A DNA stretch of 64,000 nt. Source: Paracoccus yeei ATCC BAA-599. GTDB taxonomy: Bacteria > Pseudomonadota > Alphaproteobacteria > Rhodobacterales > Rhodobacteraceae. Location: contig NZ_JHWH01000001.1 in NCBI RefSeq assembly GCF_000622145.1, positions 397,728 through 461,727 on the forward strand. The letters run 5' to 3'. Both the position numbers and the translations under genes were made by a program. How positions within the stretch are numbered: position 1 is the stretch's first letter; the number at the start of each line of letters is the position of its first letter. Positions 27,460 to 36,211 of this stretch are shown in pieces. The notes under the pieces are model-generated. The model was given only the letters and a program-made list of their open reading frames with translations. It did no database searches and was not told the origin of the DNA.

Positions 27460-28569
27460 ATGCCCCTGTCGGAACCCACGACCAGCCCGCGCGCCCCCGC
27501 ATCCAGGGGCAGCGTGGTGATATCCGTTGACGCGATGGGCGGCGACCGCGGTCCCGCCGCCGTCGTCGCGGGCATCGCCGAAAGCGCGGACAAGAACCCC
27601 GACATCCGGTTCATCGTCCACGGTCCGCGGGCCGAGCTTGAACGCATGATCGCCCGCCGCAGCGGGCTCGCCGCGCGTTGCGACATCCGCGACGCCCAGG
27701 GCGTCGTCACGATGGGCGACAAGCCCAGCCAGGTGCTGCGCAAGGGCGAAGGCACCTCGATGTGGTCCACCGTCGAATCGGTCCGCAACGGCGAGGCGAC
27801 CGTCGCCGTCTCCTGCGGCAACACCGGCGCGCTGATGGCGCTGTCGATGCTGCGCCTGCGCAAGCTGCCGGGCGTGAACCGGCCGGCCATCGCCTGCCTC
27901 TGGCCGTCGCGCAATCCGCAGGGCTTCAACGTCATGCTGGATGTGGGCGCCGACATCCGCGCCGATGCCCAGGACCTGCTGACCTACGCGCTGATGGGCG
28001 CCTCCTATGCCCGCAACGGCCTGGGCCTGGCGCGCCCGCGCGTCGGCCTGCTGAACGTCGGCACCGAGGAGCACAAGGGCCGCGCCGAGCTGAAACAGGC
28101 GCACGAGTTGATCGGCCCCGCCGCCCAGGTGGCGAATTTCGACTACATCGGCTTTGTCGAGGGGGGCGACCTGCCCTCGGCGCGCGTGGATGTGATCGTG
28201 ACGGACGGGTTTACCGGCAATGTGGCATTGAAGACCGGCGAAGGCACGGCCAAGCTGATCGCCGATTTCCTCAAGGATGCCTTCGGCAATTCCGTCATGT
28301 CCAAGTTCGCGGCCCTGCTGGCGATGACCTCCCTCAAGCGGCTGCAAAAGCGCATCGACCCGCGGCGCGTGAACGGCGGCGTCTTTCTGGGCCTGAACGG
28401 CACGGTCGTGAAATCGCACGGCTCGGCCGATGCCACCGGCGTCTCGGCCGCGATCAAGCTGGCCTTCCAGCTGGCGCAATCGGGCTTTCAGGACCGGCTG
28501 GCCGCGCGCGTGGCCCAGTCCCTGGGCCCCGAAGCGGGCGGCGAACTCATCAGCAAGGGGGCATCGTGA
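27460..28569 (+). CDS. plsX: phosphate acyltransferase PlsX
   Basis: The 369-residue protein has [13 protein letters not shown] at 21-33, then [23 protein letters not shown] and SKGAS at the end. PlsX makes acyl-phosphate from acyl-ACP for the first step of phospholipid synthesis. The first 20 residues ([18 protein letters not shown]) are longer than usual. It starts 17 bases after rpmF and shares a TGATG junction with fabH. Confidence 0.95.
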   Translation: MPLSEPTTSPRAPASRGSVVISVDAMGGDRGPAAVVAGIAESADKNPDIRFIVHGPRAELERMIARRSGLAARCDIRDAQGVVTMGDKPSQVLRKGEGTSMWSTVESVRNGEATVAVSCGNTGALMALSMLRLRKLPGVNRPAIACLWPSRNPQGFNVMLDVGADIRADAQDLLTYALMGASYARNGLGLARPRVGLLNVGTEEHKGRAELKQAHELIGPAAQVANFDYIGFVEGGDLPSARVDVIVTDGFTGNVALKTGEGTAKLIADFLKDAFGNSVMSKFAALLAMTSLKRLQKRIDPRRVNGGVFLGLNGTVVKSHGSADATGVSAAIKLAFQLAQSGFQDRLAARVAQSLGPEAGGELISKGAS

Positions 28570-29540
28570 TGCGGCGTGCGATCGTCCGGGGAACCGGCCA
28601 TTACCTGCCCGAACGCGTGGTGGAAAACAGCTGGTTCGAGGACAAGCTGGACACGACCGACGAATGGATCCGCACCCGCACCGGGATCGAGCGGCGCCAT
28701 TTCGCGGCCGAGGGTCAGCGCACCAGCGACCTGGGCATCGCCGCGGCCCGTGCCGCCCTGGCCGATGCCGGGGTCGAGCCGGGGCAGGTCGATGCCATCG
28801 TCGTGGCGACCTCGACCCCCGATTTCACCTTCCCCTCGGTCGCGACCATGGTCCAGGCCGGGCTTGGCAACCGCCACGGCTTTGCCTTCGACGTGCAGGC
28901 GGTCTGCGCGGGCTTCATCTATGCGCTGGCCAATGCCGACGCCATGATCCGCGCGGGCCAGGCCGAGCGCGTCCTGGTCATCGGCGCCGAGACCTTCAGC
29001 CGCATCATGGACTGGACCGACCGTGCGACCTGCGTGCTGTTCGGCGACGGCGCCGGCGCCGTCCTGCTGGAGGCGCACGAAGGCCAGGGCACCTCGGCCG
29101 ACCGCGGGCTGCTCTCGACCGATCTCAACAGCGACGGCCAGTATCGCGACCTTCTGTATGTCGATGGCGGCGTCGCCTCGACCGGGACCGCGGGCCACCT
29201 GCGGATGCAGGGGAACCTGGTCTTTCGCCATGCCGTCGAAAAGCTGGCCGATACGGCGCACCGCGCCCTCGACAAGGCCGGGCTGTCCCAGGACCAGGTC
29301 GACTGGCTGGTGCCGCACCAGGCGAACCTGCGCATCATCGAGGCGACGGCCCGCCGCATGCACCTGCCGATGGAAAAGGTCGTGCTGACCGTCGCCGACC
29401 ACGGCAATACCTCGGCCGCCTCGATCCCGCTGGCGCTGTCGGTCGCCAATGCGCAGGGCCGGTTCGAACCGGGCCAGGTGCTGGTGGCGGAAGCCATCGG
29501 CGGCGGGCTGGTCTGGGGCTCGGCCGTCCTGCGCTGGTGA
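28569..29540 (+). CDS. fabH: beta-ketoacyl-ACP synthase III
   Basis: The 323-residue thiolase-fold enzyme has the active-site Cys113 in [13 protein letters not shown], the catalytic His in [12 protein letters not shown] (about 250) and Asn in [14 protein letters not shown] (about 280). It condenses acetyl-CoA with malonyl-ACP to begin fatty-acid synthesis. ATG 28569 lies in TGATG with plsX. The 3' end faces the DksA-like gene with one base between the stops. Confidence 0.96.
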   Translation: MRRAIVRGTGHYLPERVVENSWFEDKLDTTDEWIRTRTGIERRHFAAEGQRTSDLGIAAARAALADAGVEPGQVDAIVVATSTPDFTFPSVATMVQAGLGNRHGFAFDVQAVCAGFIYALANADAMIRAGQAERVLVIGAETFSRIMDWTDRATCVLFGDGAGAVLLEAHEGQGTSADRGLLSTDLNSDGQYRDLLYVDGGVASTGTAGHLRMQGNLVFRHAVEKLADTAHRALDKAGLSQDQVDWLVPHQANLRIIEATARRMHLPMEKVVLTVADHGNTSAASIPLALSVANAQGRFEPGQVLVAEAIGGGLVWGSAVLRW

Positions 29541-29541
29541 C

Positions 29542-29817
29542 CTAGCGCAGCTGCGAATCCTTCGATCCCCGCCGGTTGATCCCGCCTGCGGGCTTCCATG
29601 CCCTGTCGCGCCCCGACTGGCATTCCACGCACAGGCGCACGCCCGGAATGGCCTGGCGCCGAGCCTCGGGGATCGGCTCGCCGCATTCGTCGCATTCGGT
29701 GGCGCTTTCGCGAAGGCCGCGCCCGACGGCGCGCAGCCGCATCCGCTCGATCGCCTCCTGCGTCGAAACCTCGATCTGATCGTTCACCGCGTCGTCGCGC
29801 GCCCAACCGCCAGCCAT
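29542..29817 (-). CDS. DksA/TraR family C4 zinc-finger protein
   Basis: The 91-residue protein has zinc ligands Cys42, 45, 63 and 66 (ECDECGEPIPEARR and RLCVECQSGRDR). It is the short TraR-like form without the long coiled coil of DksA. Such proteins can bind the RNA polymerase secondary channel. ATG 29817 (MAGGWARDDAVND) is chosen; the frame is open upstream into the ihfA region but without family similarity. Confidence 0.88.
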   Translation of the reverse strand: MAGGWARDDAVNDQIEVSTQEAIERMRLRAVGRGLRESATECDECGEPIPEARRQAIPGVRLCVECQSGRDRAWKPAGGINRRGSKDSQLR

Positions 29818-29997
29818 CCGCCTGACCCCCTTGTGCTGTCCCAAAGATAGGCGCGTTTTCCCTGCTGTCAAAGACTCGCCGGTAAGATGCGAATAAGTCG
29901 ATGGAAAATTGCTCCCATCGGAACCTGAATCACTGCCGGGTTGTTGACAGGTCGGGACAAAAAAGATCATCCTTAGCCCAAGAGCGAGGTTTTCCAG

Positions 29998-30306
29998 ATG
30001 AGCGACAATACCCTGACCCGGATGGATCTGGCCGAGGCTGTCTTTCGCGAGGTCGGACTTTCGCGACACGAATCCGCCCAACTGGTCGAAAGCGTGCTTG
30101 GCCATATCTCCGATGCGCTGGTGCGGGGAGAACAGGTCAAGATCTCGTCCTTCGGCACCTTCTCGGTGCGCGACAAGAACGAACGCATCGGCCGCAACCC
30201 CAAGACCGGAGAGGAAGTGCCGATCACGCCGCGGCGTGTGCTGTCCTTTCGGCCCTCGCACCTGATGAAGGACCGCGTGGCCGCCGGGAACAAGCGCGGC
30301 AGCTGA
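29998..30306 (+). CDS. ihfA: integration host factor subunit alpha
   Basis: The 102-residue protein starts [27 protein letters not shown] and has the DNA-intercalating arm [22 protein letters not shown], with the proline in GRNPKTG. IHF bends DNA as a heterodimer with IhfB. The upstream gap (29818-29997) has a TTGACA at 29944-29949 but no clear -10. It overlaps the MerR-type gene in a TGATG junction, a pairing common in alphaproteobacteria. Confidence 0.96.
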   Translation: MSDNTLTRMDLAEAVFREVGLSRHESAQLVESVLGHISDALVRGEQVKISSFGTFSVRDKNERIGRNPKTGEEVPITPRRVLSFRPSHLMKDRVAAGNKRGS

Positions 30307-30818
30307 TGGACAAGTCGCCCGACGCCTTCCGCTCGATCGGAGAAGTGGCCCGGCTGGTGGGCGTGGCGCCCCATGTCCTGCGCTACTGGGAAACCCAGTT
30401 CAGCCAGATCTCGCCGGTCAAGCGCAGCGACGGCCGCCGCTATTACCGCCCCGAGGATCTGCGCCTGATCGCCGGCCTGTGCCAGGTGCTGCGCGAGGAA
30501 GGTCTCAGCATCCGCGGTGCCCGGCGGCTGATCGCCTCGGACCGAGGCAGCAAGCTGCGCCAGATCGGCGCGCGGCGCCTGGGCGAAATCCGGGGCGAAT
30601 TCCAGGCCGCCGCTGCTCAGGACGGCGCGGTGCACGACCCGTTCACCGCGGGCAGCGCACAGCAGGCTGGGGACGATCAGCCCCCCTCGCCTGCCGCCGA
30701 CTGGCTGGGCCGGCTTTGCGCCAGCGCCGCCTTCCTGCATCGGGCGCGTGCCTCGGGAACCCCTCTGCCGCCGGGCATCGCCCCGCTGCGCGACCGGCTG
30801 CGCCAGGCACGCGGCTAG
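30306..30818 (+). CDS. MerR family transcriptional regulator
   Basis: The 170-residue protein has an N-terminal MerR helix-turn-helix (FRSIGEVARLVGVAPHVLRYWETQFSQISPVKRSDGRRYYRPEDLRLI, 8-56). It belongs to the CarA/MlrA-like group (YWETQF). The rest (about 95-170) is Ala/Pro-rich with no recognisable ligand domain. It is translationally coupled to ihfA. Its target is unknown. Confidence 0.88.
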   Translation: MDKSPDAFRSIGEVARLVGVAPHVLRYWETQFSQISPVKRSDGRRYYRPEDLRLIAGLCQVLREEGLSIRGARRLIASDRGSKLRQIGARRLGEIRGEFQAAAAQDGAVHDPFTAGSAQQAGDDQPPSPAADWLGRLCASAAFLHRARASGTPLPPGIAPLRDRLRQARG

Positions 30819-30877
30819 GGCAGCGGCGACACTTGACGACAGATCGACATTATCCCCAGAAATCCGTCCTCTGCCCC

Positions 30878-30907
30878 TTGTGCTGCCCGGCCGCTTCGCT
30901 CTATATG
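30878..30907 (+). promoter_or_regulatory. candidate promoter for tRNA-Pro
   Basis: TTGTGC (30878-30883), an 18-base spacer, TATATG (30902-30907). The start would be near 30914, just before the tRNA at 30918. Confidence 0.5.
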
Positions 30908-30917
30908 GCCCCCGTGT

Positions 30918-30995
30918 CGGGCCGTGGCGCAGCCTGGTTAGCGCGTCCGTCTGGGGGGCGGAAGGCCGAGAGTTCGAATCTCTCCGGCCCGACCA
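30918..30995 (+). tRNA. tRNA-Pro (GGG)
   Basis: The 78-base gene includes encoded CCA. The acceptor stem CGGGCCG/CGGCCCG is perfect, the anticodon stem is TCCGT/GCGGA and the loop CTGGGGG gives anticodon GGG. The T arm carries GTTCGAATC. It is followed by a strong terminator. Confidence 0.95.
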
Positions 30996-31001
30996 TTCCG
31001 A

Positions 31002-31040
31002 AAACGCCCATCCCCGCCTGGGGGTGGGCGTTTCCTTTTG
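31002..31040 (+). terminator. intrinsic terminator after tRNA-Pro
   Basis: A 14-bp stem (AAACGCCCATCCCC with GGGGGTGGGCGTTT, one T-G wobble), a 4-base loop, then TTTCCTTTT. It ends just before the dCTP deaminase start, which supports GTG 31056 rather than TTG 31038 as that gene's start. Confidence 0.85.
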
Positions 31041-31055
31041 CCGAAAGGGATTCAT

Positions 31056-32123
31056 GTGAACGGTGTCCTGCCTGACTCGTCGCTGCACCGGCTGATCGAC
31101 AGCGGCGCCATAAGGGCCGAGGTCCCGATCCTGCCCGGACAGATCCAGCCCGCCAGCCTGGACCTGCGGCTGGGAACCACGGCCTGGCGGCTGCGGGCGT
31201 CGTTCCTGGCGGGACGCGGCCGCAGGGTCAGCGACCGGCTGTCGGACTTTGAAATGCACCGCATGGACCTGACGGGCGGCGCGGTGCTGGAAAAGGGCTG
31301 CGTCTACCTGGTGCCGCTGATCGAACGCCTGTCCCTGCCCCAGGGCCTCGACGCGGTCGCCAATGCCAAAAGCTCGACCGGGCGGCTGGACCTGCTGACC
31401 CGGCTGGTGACCGACGAAGGGACCGAGTTCGACCGCCTGCCCCCCGGCTACGACGGCCCGATCTATGCCGAGATCTGCCCGCGCAGCTTTTCCGTTCTGG
31501 TACGGCCGGGCATGCGGCTGAACCAGCTGCGCCTGCGCCAGGGCCAGGCCGTGCTGTCCGACGACGACCTGCGCGACCTGCACCGGCGCGAGCCCCTGGT
31601 GACGGGCCAGGCCCTGATCGACGAGGGTCTTGGCTTTTCCGTGGACCTGCGCCCCGAGACGGGCGACCTGGTCGGCTATCGCGCCCGACCGCACAGCGGC
31701 GTCATCGACCTCGACCGCATCGGCGCCTATCGGGCGCGCGACTTCTGGGACGAACTGCGCACCACGGACGGCCAGCTGATCCTGGACCCCGGCGCCTTCT
31801 ACATCCTCGTCAGCCGCGAGGCCGTGGCGATCCCGCCCGACTACGCCGCCGAAATGGCGCCCTATCTGGCGATGGTGGGCGAATTCCGGGTGCATTACGC
31901 GGGCTTCTTCGACCCCGGCTTCGGCCATGGCGCGGCCGGCACCGGCGCGCGCGGTGTGCTCGAGGTGCGCTGCCACGAGGCGCCCTTTGCGCTGGAACAT
32001 GGCCAGGTCGTCGGCCGGCTGGTCTACGAACGCATGGCCGCGCGCCCGGACCGGCTTTACGGCGCGGGCATCGCCTCGAACTATCAGGGCCAGGGGCTCA
32101 AGCTCGCCAAGCAGTTCGCCTGA
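31056..32123 (+). CDS. 2'-deoxycytidine 5'-triphosphate deaminase, two-domain form
   Basis: The 355-residue protein has a first dCTP-deaminase/dUTPase-fold domain (about 20-175) with QPASLDLRLG, AKSSTGRLDLLTRLVTDEG and YDGPIYAEICPRSFSVLVRPGMRLNQLRL. The second half (about 190-355) repeats the fold with HYAGFFDPGFGHG, ARGVLEVRCHEAPFALEHGQVVGRLVYERM. Ordinary Dcd is about 190 residues and works as a homotrimer, so this looks like a fused duplication, a form annotated in alphaproteobacteria. It deaminates dCTP for dUTP/dTTP supply. GTG 31056 has GAAAGGGA upstream. Confidence 0.85.
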   Translation: MNGVLPDSSLHRLIDSGAIRAEVPILPGQIQPASLDLRLGTTAWRLRASFLAGRGRRVSDRLSDFEMHRMDLTGGAVLEKGCVYLVPLIERLSLPQGLDAVANAKSSTGRLDLLTRLVTDEGTEFDRLPPGYDGPIYAEICPRSFSVLVRPGMRLNQLRLRQGQAVLSDDDLRDLHRREPLVTGQALIDEGLGFSVDLRPETGDLVGYRARPHSGVIDLDRIGAYRARDFWDELRTTDGQLILDPGAFYILVSREAVAIPPDYAAEMAPYLAMVGEFRVHYAGFFDPGFGHGAAGTGARGVLEVRCHEAPFALEHGQVVGRLVYERMAARPDRLYGAGIASNYQGQGLKLAKQFA

Positions 32124-32130
32124 CGCCCCG

Positions 32131-32196
32131 GCTTCTTTCTTGCCCAAATATCCCGGGGGAGTCGCGCGGCACGCGCGGCGGGGGCAGAGCCCCCCC
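32131..32196 (+). repeat. intergenic repeat copy 4, with double hairpin
   Basis: CTTCTTTCTTGCCCAAATAT is at 32132-32151, then CCCGGGGGAG, a CGCGCG/CGCGCG hairpin and GGGGGC-AGA-GCCCCC (32180-32194). It lies between convergent genes and has the same order of parts as copy 6. Confidence 0.7.
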
Positions 32197-32399
32197 TACT
32201 TCATCCGCCGCGTGATGCGCGCCGCCTGCCGGGCGCGCTTCACCGCCTGGCGCGCCTGCTTTTCGCGGCTGCGCTGCTGCGGGCTCTGCCGGCCCGAGGC
32301 GTCCGAGTTCATCTTGCGGATGCCCTTGTTCAGCCCCCAGTTCAGCAGCTTGCCGCTGACGATGCGGGTCAGCATGGCAACGAATCGATTGATGTTCAT
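32196..32399 (-). CDS. small basic protein, function unknown
   Basis: The 67-residue protein starts MNINRFVAMLTRIVSGKLLNWGLNKGIRKM, an amphipathic hydrophobic/basic segment, then a highly basic tail (RSREKQARQAVKRARQAARITRRMK). Similar short proteins occur in Rhodobacterales, but I know no function. It lies 19 bases downstream of scpB on the same strand, so it may end that operon. Confidence 0.65.
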   Translation of the reverse strand: MNINRFVAMLTRIVSGKLLNWGLNKGIRKMNSDASGRQSPQQRSREKQARQAVKRARQAARITRRMK

Positions 32400-32418
32400 C
32401 TGCGGCTCCTCATGCGCC

Positions 32419-33099
32419 TCATTCGTCCTCGAACAGATCCGGGGCGGGTCCGGTGTCGCCGTCGCCCTCGCCGTCCTCCGCGTCCTCGTCCAAGCGGCCG
32501 GGGAACAGCTGCCCGGCCCCCTCGACGGCCGGCCGCGACTCCAGCAGCCCCGCCGCGCGCAGTTCGGCCAGCCCCGGCAGGTCGCGCGCGCTTTCCAGGC
32601 CGAAATGGTCCAGGAAGGTCTCGGTCACCACGAAGGTCACCGGCCGGCCGGGCGTCTGGCGGCGGCGGCCCAGCCGCACCCATTCCAGTTCGATCAGCTG
32701 GTCCAGCGTGCCCCGGCTGACGGCGACGCCGCGGATCTCCTCGATCTCGGCGCGGGTGACGGGCTGGTGATAGGCGATGATCGCCAGCGTCTCGGTCGCG
32801 GCGCGGGACAGGCGGCGGGTCTCGACCGCCTCCTCCTGCATCAGGAAGGCAAGGTCGGCGGCGGTGCGAAAGGCCCAGGCGTCACCCACCCGCGCCAGGT
32901 GCACGCCCCGCCCCTCATAGCGCGCGCGCAGCAGCCGCAGCGCTTCGCCCGCGTCGCAGCCGGCGGGCAGGCGCTGGCCGATCTCGCGCAGGGTCATCGG
33001 CCGGGCCGAGGCGAACAGGATCGCCTCGACCATCCGCTCCTGCTCGTAAAGCGGAGGCGAAGGCGCAAGGCGCGAAACCTGGCCCGGGGTCCAGGTCAT
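32419..33099 (-). CDS. scpB: segregation and condensation protein B
   Basis: The 226-residue protein has tandem winged-helix signatures: MVEAILFASARPMTLREIGQRLP, then AATETLAIIAYHQPVTRAEIEEIRGVAVSRGTLDQLIELEWVR and TFLDHFGLESARDLPGL. ScpB binds the SMC-ScpA complex in chromosome segregation. The acidic C-terminus (DEDAEDGEGDGDTG) is usual. The start overlaps the scpA stop (ATGA). Confidence 0.93.
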   Translation of the reverse strand: MTWTPGQVSRLAPSPPLYEQERMVEAILFASARPMTLREIGQRLPAGCDAGEALRLLRARYEGRGVHLARVGDAWAFRTAADLAFLMQEEAVETRRLSRAATETLAIIAYHQPVTRAEIEEIRGVAVSRGTLDQLIELEWVRLGRRRQTPGRPVTFVVTETFLDHFGLESARDLPGLAELRAAGLLESRPAVEGAGQLFPGRLDEDAEDGEGDGDTGPAPDLFEDE

Positions 33100-33929
33100 T
33101 GCGGGCGCCTGCGGATGGCGATGGGCGCAAAGGTGCCCTTCTGGTGCAGCTCGATGCGGCCCTGGCGCGCCAGTTCCAGCGCCGCCGCGAAGGTCGCCGC
33201 CGTGGCCGAGCGGCGGCGCGGCCCGTCGTCCGCCCAGCCTTCGGGCAGAAAGGCGGCCAGTTCGGTCCAGTCGCCGGCATGGCCGATCAGCCCGCGCAGC
33301 CGGTCCAGCGCCTGCTCCATGCTCAGCACGTCGCGGCGGTCGAAAGCATAGGGGCGGAATTCGTCGCGCGTCTTCAGCCGGGCATAGGCCCGCATCAGGT
33401 CGATCAGCCCGGCCTGCCATTCGATGCGGCGCTTGCGGGTGACGGTTTCGGGCGCGCCGCGCGCAAAGCGCTGGTGGCCCAGCCGGTCGCGCGCCATCAG
33501 ACGGGCCGCGGCCTCGCGCATGGCACCCAGCCGTTCAAGCTGAAACGCCAGGTGGGCGGCCATGTCCTCGGCGCTCGGGCCCTCGGCCTCTGGGTCGGGC
33601 GGCAGCAGCAGGCGCGACTTCAGATAGGCCAGCCAGGCCGCCATCACCAGGTAATCCGCCGCAAGCTCGATCCGCAGCGCCCGGGCGCGCTCGACGAAGG
33701 CAAGATACTGGTTCGCCAGATCCAGGACCGAAACCCGCAGCAGGTCGACCTTCTGCAGGCGCGCGAGCGTCAGCAGCAGGTCCAGCGGCCCTTCGAACCC
33801 AAGCACATCGACGACCAGCACCTCCTCGGCCAGGCGGCCGGCGACATCCGCCGGCGACTCCTGGGCCGTCCGGTCCGCAGGCGCGGGCACGGCGGGGGGC
33901 ACGGGGGTCAGATAGGGCACCTTGGTCAT
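33096..33929 (-). CDS. scpA: segregation and condensation protein A
   Basis: The 277-residue kleisin has FEGPLDLLLTLARLQKVDLLRVSVLDLANQYLAF near its N-terminus and YLVMAAWLAYLKSRLLLP, both diagnostic for ScpA, with a winged-helix C-terminus. It bridges SMC heads and binds ScpB. ATG 33929 is preferred because GGAG lies upstream; ATG 33968 is in frame. It follows nagZ by 58 bases. Confidence 0.93.
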   Translation of the reverse strand: MTKVPYLTPVPPAVPAPADRTAQESPADVAGRLAEEVLVVDVLGFEGPLDLLLTLARLQKVDLLRVSVLDLANQYLAFVERARALRIELAADYLVMAAWLAYLKSRLLLPPDPEAEGPSAEDMAAHLAFQLERLGAMREAAARLMARDRLGHQRFARGAPETVTRKRRIEWQAGLIDLMRAYARLKTRDEFRPYAFDRRDVLSMEQALDRLRGLIGHAGDWTELAAFLPEGWADDGPRRRSATAATFAAALELARQGRIELHQKGTFAPIAIRRRPQ

Positions 33930-33987
33930 CGCCGCTCCTGCCGCGCGGATCGGCCCAGAATCCGCCATGCGCCCCGGCCTGTCAATC

Positions 33988-34974
33988 TCAGGCCGCAATC
34001 CCGCCCAGCCGCCGCAGCTCGGCGCGCAGTTCCTCGACCTGGGCGGGCTGGGGCGCACGGCGCAGCGACAGGGCATGATCGGCGCGGCGCAGCGCCGCCT
34101 GGGTCATCGGGCCGGCGGCGGCGACGATCGCCTCCATCTGGGCGGGGGTTTCGTTGCAGGACAGGACCAGGTCGCAGCCTGCCGCGATGCTCGCGCCCGC
34201 GCGCTCGGCCATGTCGCCCGACAGGGCCTGCATGCCGATGTCGTCCGACATCAGCAGCCCGTCAAAGCCGATCACATGCCGGATGACCCCCACCATCGGG
34301 GCCGAGGCGGTGGCGGGCGCCGCGTCCACCGCCGAAAAGCGGATATGCGCGGTCATCGCCATCGGCATGTCGGCCAGCGCGCGGAACGGGACGAAATCGC
34401 TGGCTTCAAGCTCGGGCAGGGACGCGTCGACCACGGGCAGGTCCTTGTGGCTGTCCACCTGGGCGCGGCCATGGCCGGGCATGTGCTTGACGATAGGCAG
34501 GACGCCAGCCTCCAGCAGCGCCTCGGCCGCAACGCGGCCCAGTCGGGCCACGGTCTCGGGGTCCGAGCCAAGGCAGCGGTTGCGCAGGAAGGGGTGGGTG
34601 TCCTCCGTGGCCAGGTCCAGCACCGGCGCGCAGTTCGCGTCGATGCCCATGGCGCGCAACTCCTGTCCCAGCAGGCGGTGATGCAGCCAGACAGCGCGCT
34701 CGCCCAGGGCGGCCTGCTCCAGCAGCGGGCGGAACTCGGTCCAGTGGGGCGCCCGCATGCGCTGGACGCGCCCGCCCTCCTGGTCGATCAGGATCGGCAC
34801 GTCGCGGCCCAGCGTGTCGCGCAGGTCGGCGGTCAGGCGGCGCAGCCGGTCGGGCGTGTCGATGTTGCGCCCGAACAGGATGAACCCCCAGGGGTCGGCC
34901 GCGCGAAAGAAATCCCGCTCGGCCGCCGTCAGATCGGGCCCGGCGATGCCGCCGAGGATCGTCGCCGAGGGCAT
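33988..34974 (-). CDS. nagZ: beta-N-acetylhexosaminidase NagZ
   Basis: The 328-residue GH3 enzyme has FGRNIDTPDRLRRL, ILIDQEGGRVQRMR, the KHMPGHGRAQVDSHKDLP loop with catalytic His, and LLMSDDIGMQAL with the nucleophile Asp. It removes GlcNAc from recycled muropeptides in the cytoplasm. The start overlaps the upstream SPOR-protein stop (TAATG), so the two cell-wall proteins are co-expressed. Confidence 0.94.
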   Translation of the reverse strand: MPSATILGGIAGPDLTAAERDFFRAADPWGFILFGRNIDTPDRLRRLTADLRDTLGRDVPILIDQEGGRVQRMRAPHWTEFRPLLEQAALGERAVWLHHRLLGQELRAMGIDANCAPVLDLATEDTHPFLRNRCLGSDPETVARLGRVAAEALLEAGVLPIVKHMPGHGRAQVDSHKDLPVVDASLPELEASDFVPFRALADMPMAMTAHIRFSAVDAAPATASAPMVGVIRHVIGFDGLLMSDDIGMQALSGDMAERAGASIAAGCDLVLSCNETPAQMEAIVAAAGPMTQAALRRADHALSLRRAPQPAQVEELRAELRRLGGIAA

Positions 34975-36191
34975 TACTTGGCGGTCGCCGGGATGCAGTC
35001 CACGCCTTCGGCGATCAGCGCCGCGCAGAAACGCCGCGCCTCGTCCTTGGACGCAAAGCCGCCGGCGCGCAGCCGCCAGAAGGTGCGGCCGCCGCTTTTC
35101 GCCTCTTGCACGACGCGCGCCTTGCCCGAGAACAGCGCGCCGAACTTGCCCGACACGCGCTCCCATTCGCCCTTGGCCAGCGCGTCGCTGTCGAAGGCGC
35201 CGATCTGGACCATGGCCGAGCCCGAGGCGACCTTGGCCGGCGCGGCCTCGGCTGCCTTGGCGGCGGGGGCGGTCTCGGGGCGGCCGGCGGGGGCCGCCGG
35301 ACGCTCGGCGGCCACGGCGGGCGCCGGGGCAGAGGCGGCGGTTGCGGCCAGGCGGCGCGGACGCGGCGCGGGGCGGGCGGACTGCGCCACGGCGGGCGGC
35401 GGCGCGTCCTGCGCCTCGGCCAGCGCCTGGCTGATGGCGTTATCCTGAGGCTCTTGCCCGGACAGGTCGGTCAGCGCCTCGTTCACCGGCGCCTCGGGCG
35501 CGGCGGGGGTGTCGGAAATGGCGGCGCTTTCCACCGAATCGGGTTCGATCGTCGATTCCGCGATGGCCGCCGCCTCGCCGTCCGGCGTGGCGATGACGCG
35601 GGCGGCGGGATCGACCAGCGGCAATTCGACCGCGCGCGAGGGCACCTGCGCCGTGGCGCCCAAGACGCCCATGGGCACGTCCTGATCCTCAAGCCGGGTG
35701 GTGGGCGGGGCGATCGCCACCTGGTCGATGGCGCCGGGCTTGGCGCCGGCCGCGACCGTGTTGACGGCCAGGCCCGCGCGGTCGGTCAATTCACCCCCCG
35801 GGTTGTCGGGCGCGGTGCGCGCCTCGCCCTGGACGGCGCGGATCACCGGCACGCCGGACACGTCGCGCACGACCAGCTTGAAGCCCCAGACGCCCAGCAC
35901 CACGATCAGCCCGACCGAGGTCAGCGCGCCCAGGTAATGCGTCAGCCGCGACAGGCGCTGGCCCAGCGACACCGGCTCGGCCAGGATGGGATCGTGGCCC
36001 GCCACGCGGGGATCGTCCCAGCCTGCGTCCTGCCATTCCTCATGGTCCCCGCCCTGCGGGTCCTGGCCATAGGGATAATCCTGCGCATGCCGCTGAGCCT
36101 GCGCGCCTTGAAACCCGCCCGAGCGGAAATCTACCACTGCCATTCCTGCCTGCCCGCCGGTTCGCCCGGATCTGTTGTTGCCCACTGCCAT
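34974..36191 (-). CDS. SPOR domain-containing membrane protein
   Basis: The 405-residue protein has a cytoplasmic N-terminus, one transmembrane helix (about 89-107, YLGALTSVGLIVVLGVWGFKLVV), a long Ala/Pro/Glu-rich periplasmic linker and a C-terminal SPOR domain (about 325-405, MVQIGAFDSDALAKGEWERV to FCAALIAEGVDCIPA). SPOR domains bind denuded peptidoglycan at the septum, so it is probably a division protein like FtsN/DedD. ATG 36191 starts 20 bases after argS; ATG 36143 is a possible alternative. Confidence 0.87.
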   Translation of the reverse strand: MAVGNNRSGRTGGQAGMAVVDFRSGGFQGAQAQRHAQDYPYGQDPQGGDHEEWQDAGWDDPRVAGHDPILAEPVSLGQRLSRLTHYLGALTSVGLIVVLGVWGFKLVVRDVSGVPVIRAVQGEARTAPDNPGGELTDRAGLAVNTVAAGAKPGAIDQVAIAPPTTRLEDQDVPMGVLGATAQVPSRAVELPLVDPAARVIATPDGEAAAIAESTIEPDSVESAAISDTPAAPEAPVNEALTDLSGQEPQDNAISQALAEAQDAPPPAVAQSARPAPRPRRLAATAASAPAPAVAAERPAAPAGRPETAPAAKAAEAAPAKVASGSAMVQIGAFDSDALAKGEWERVSGKFGALFSGKARVVQEAKSGGRTFWRLRAGGFASKDEARRFCAALIAEGVDCIPATAK

Positions 36192-36211
36192 CCCCGGCCT
36201 GGCGGCTGTTG

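Noticed and set aside
31038..31055. TTG 31038 as the dCTP deaminase start
   Set aside because: It overlaps the tail of the tRNA-Pro terminator; GTG 31056 has a better ribosome site.
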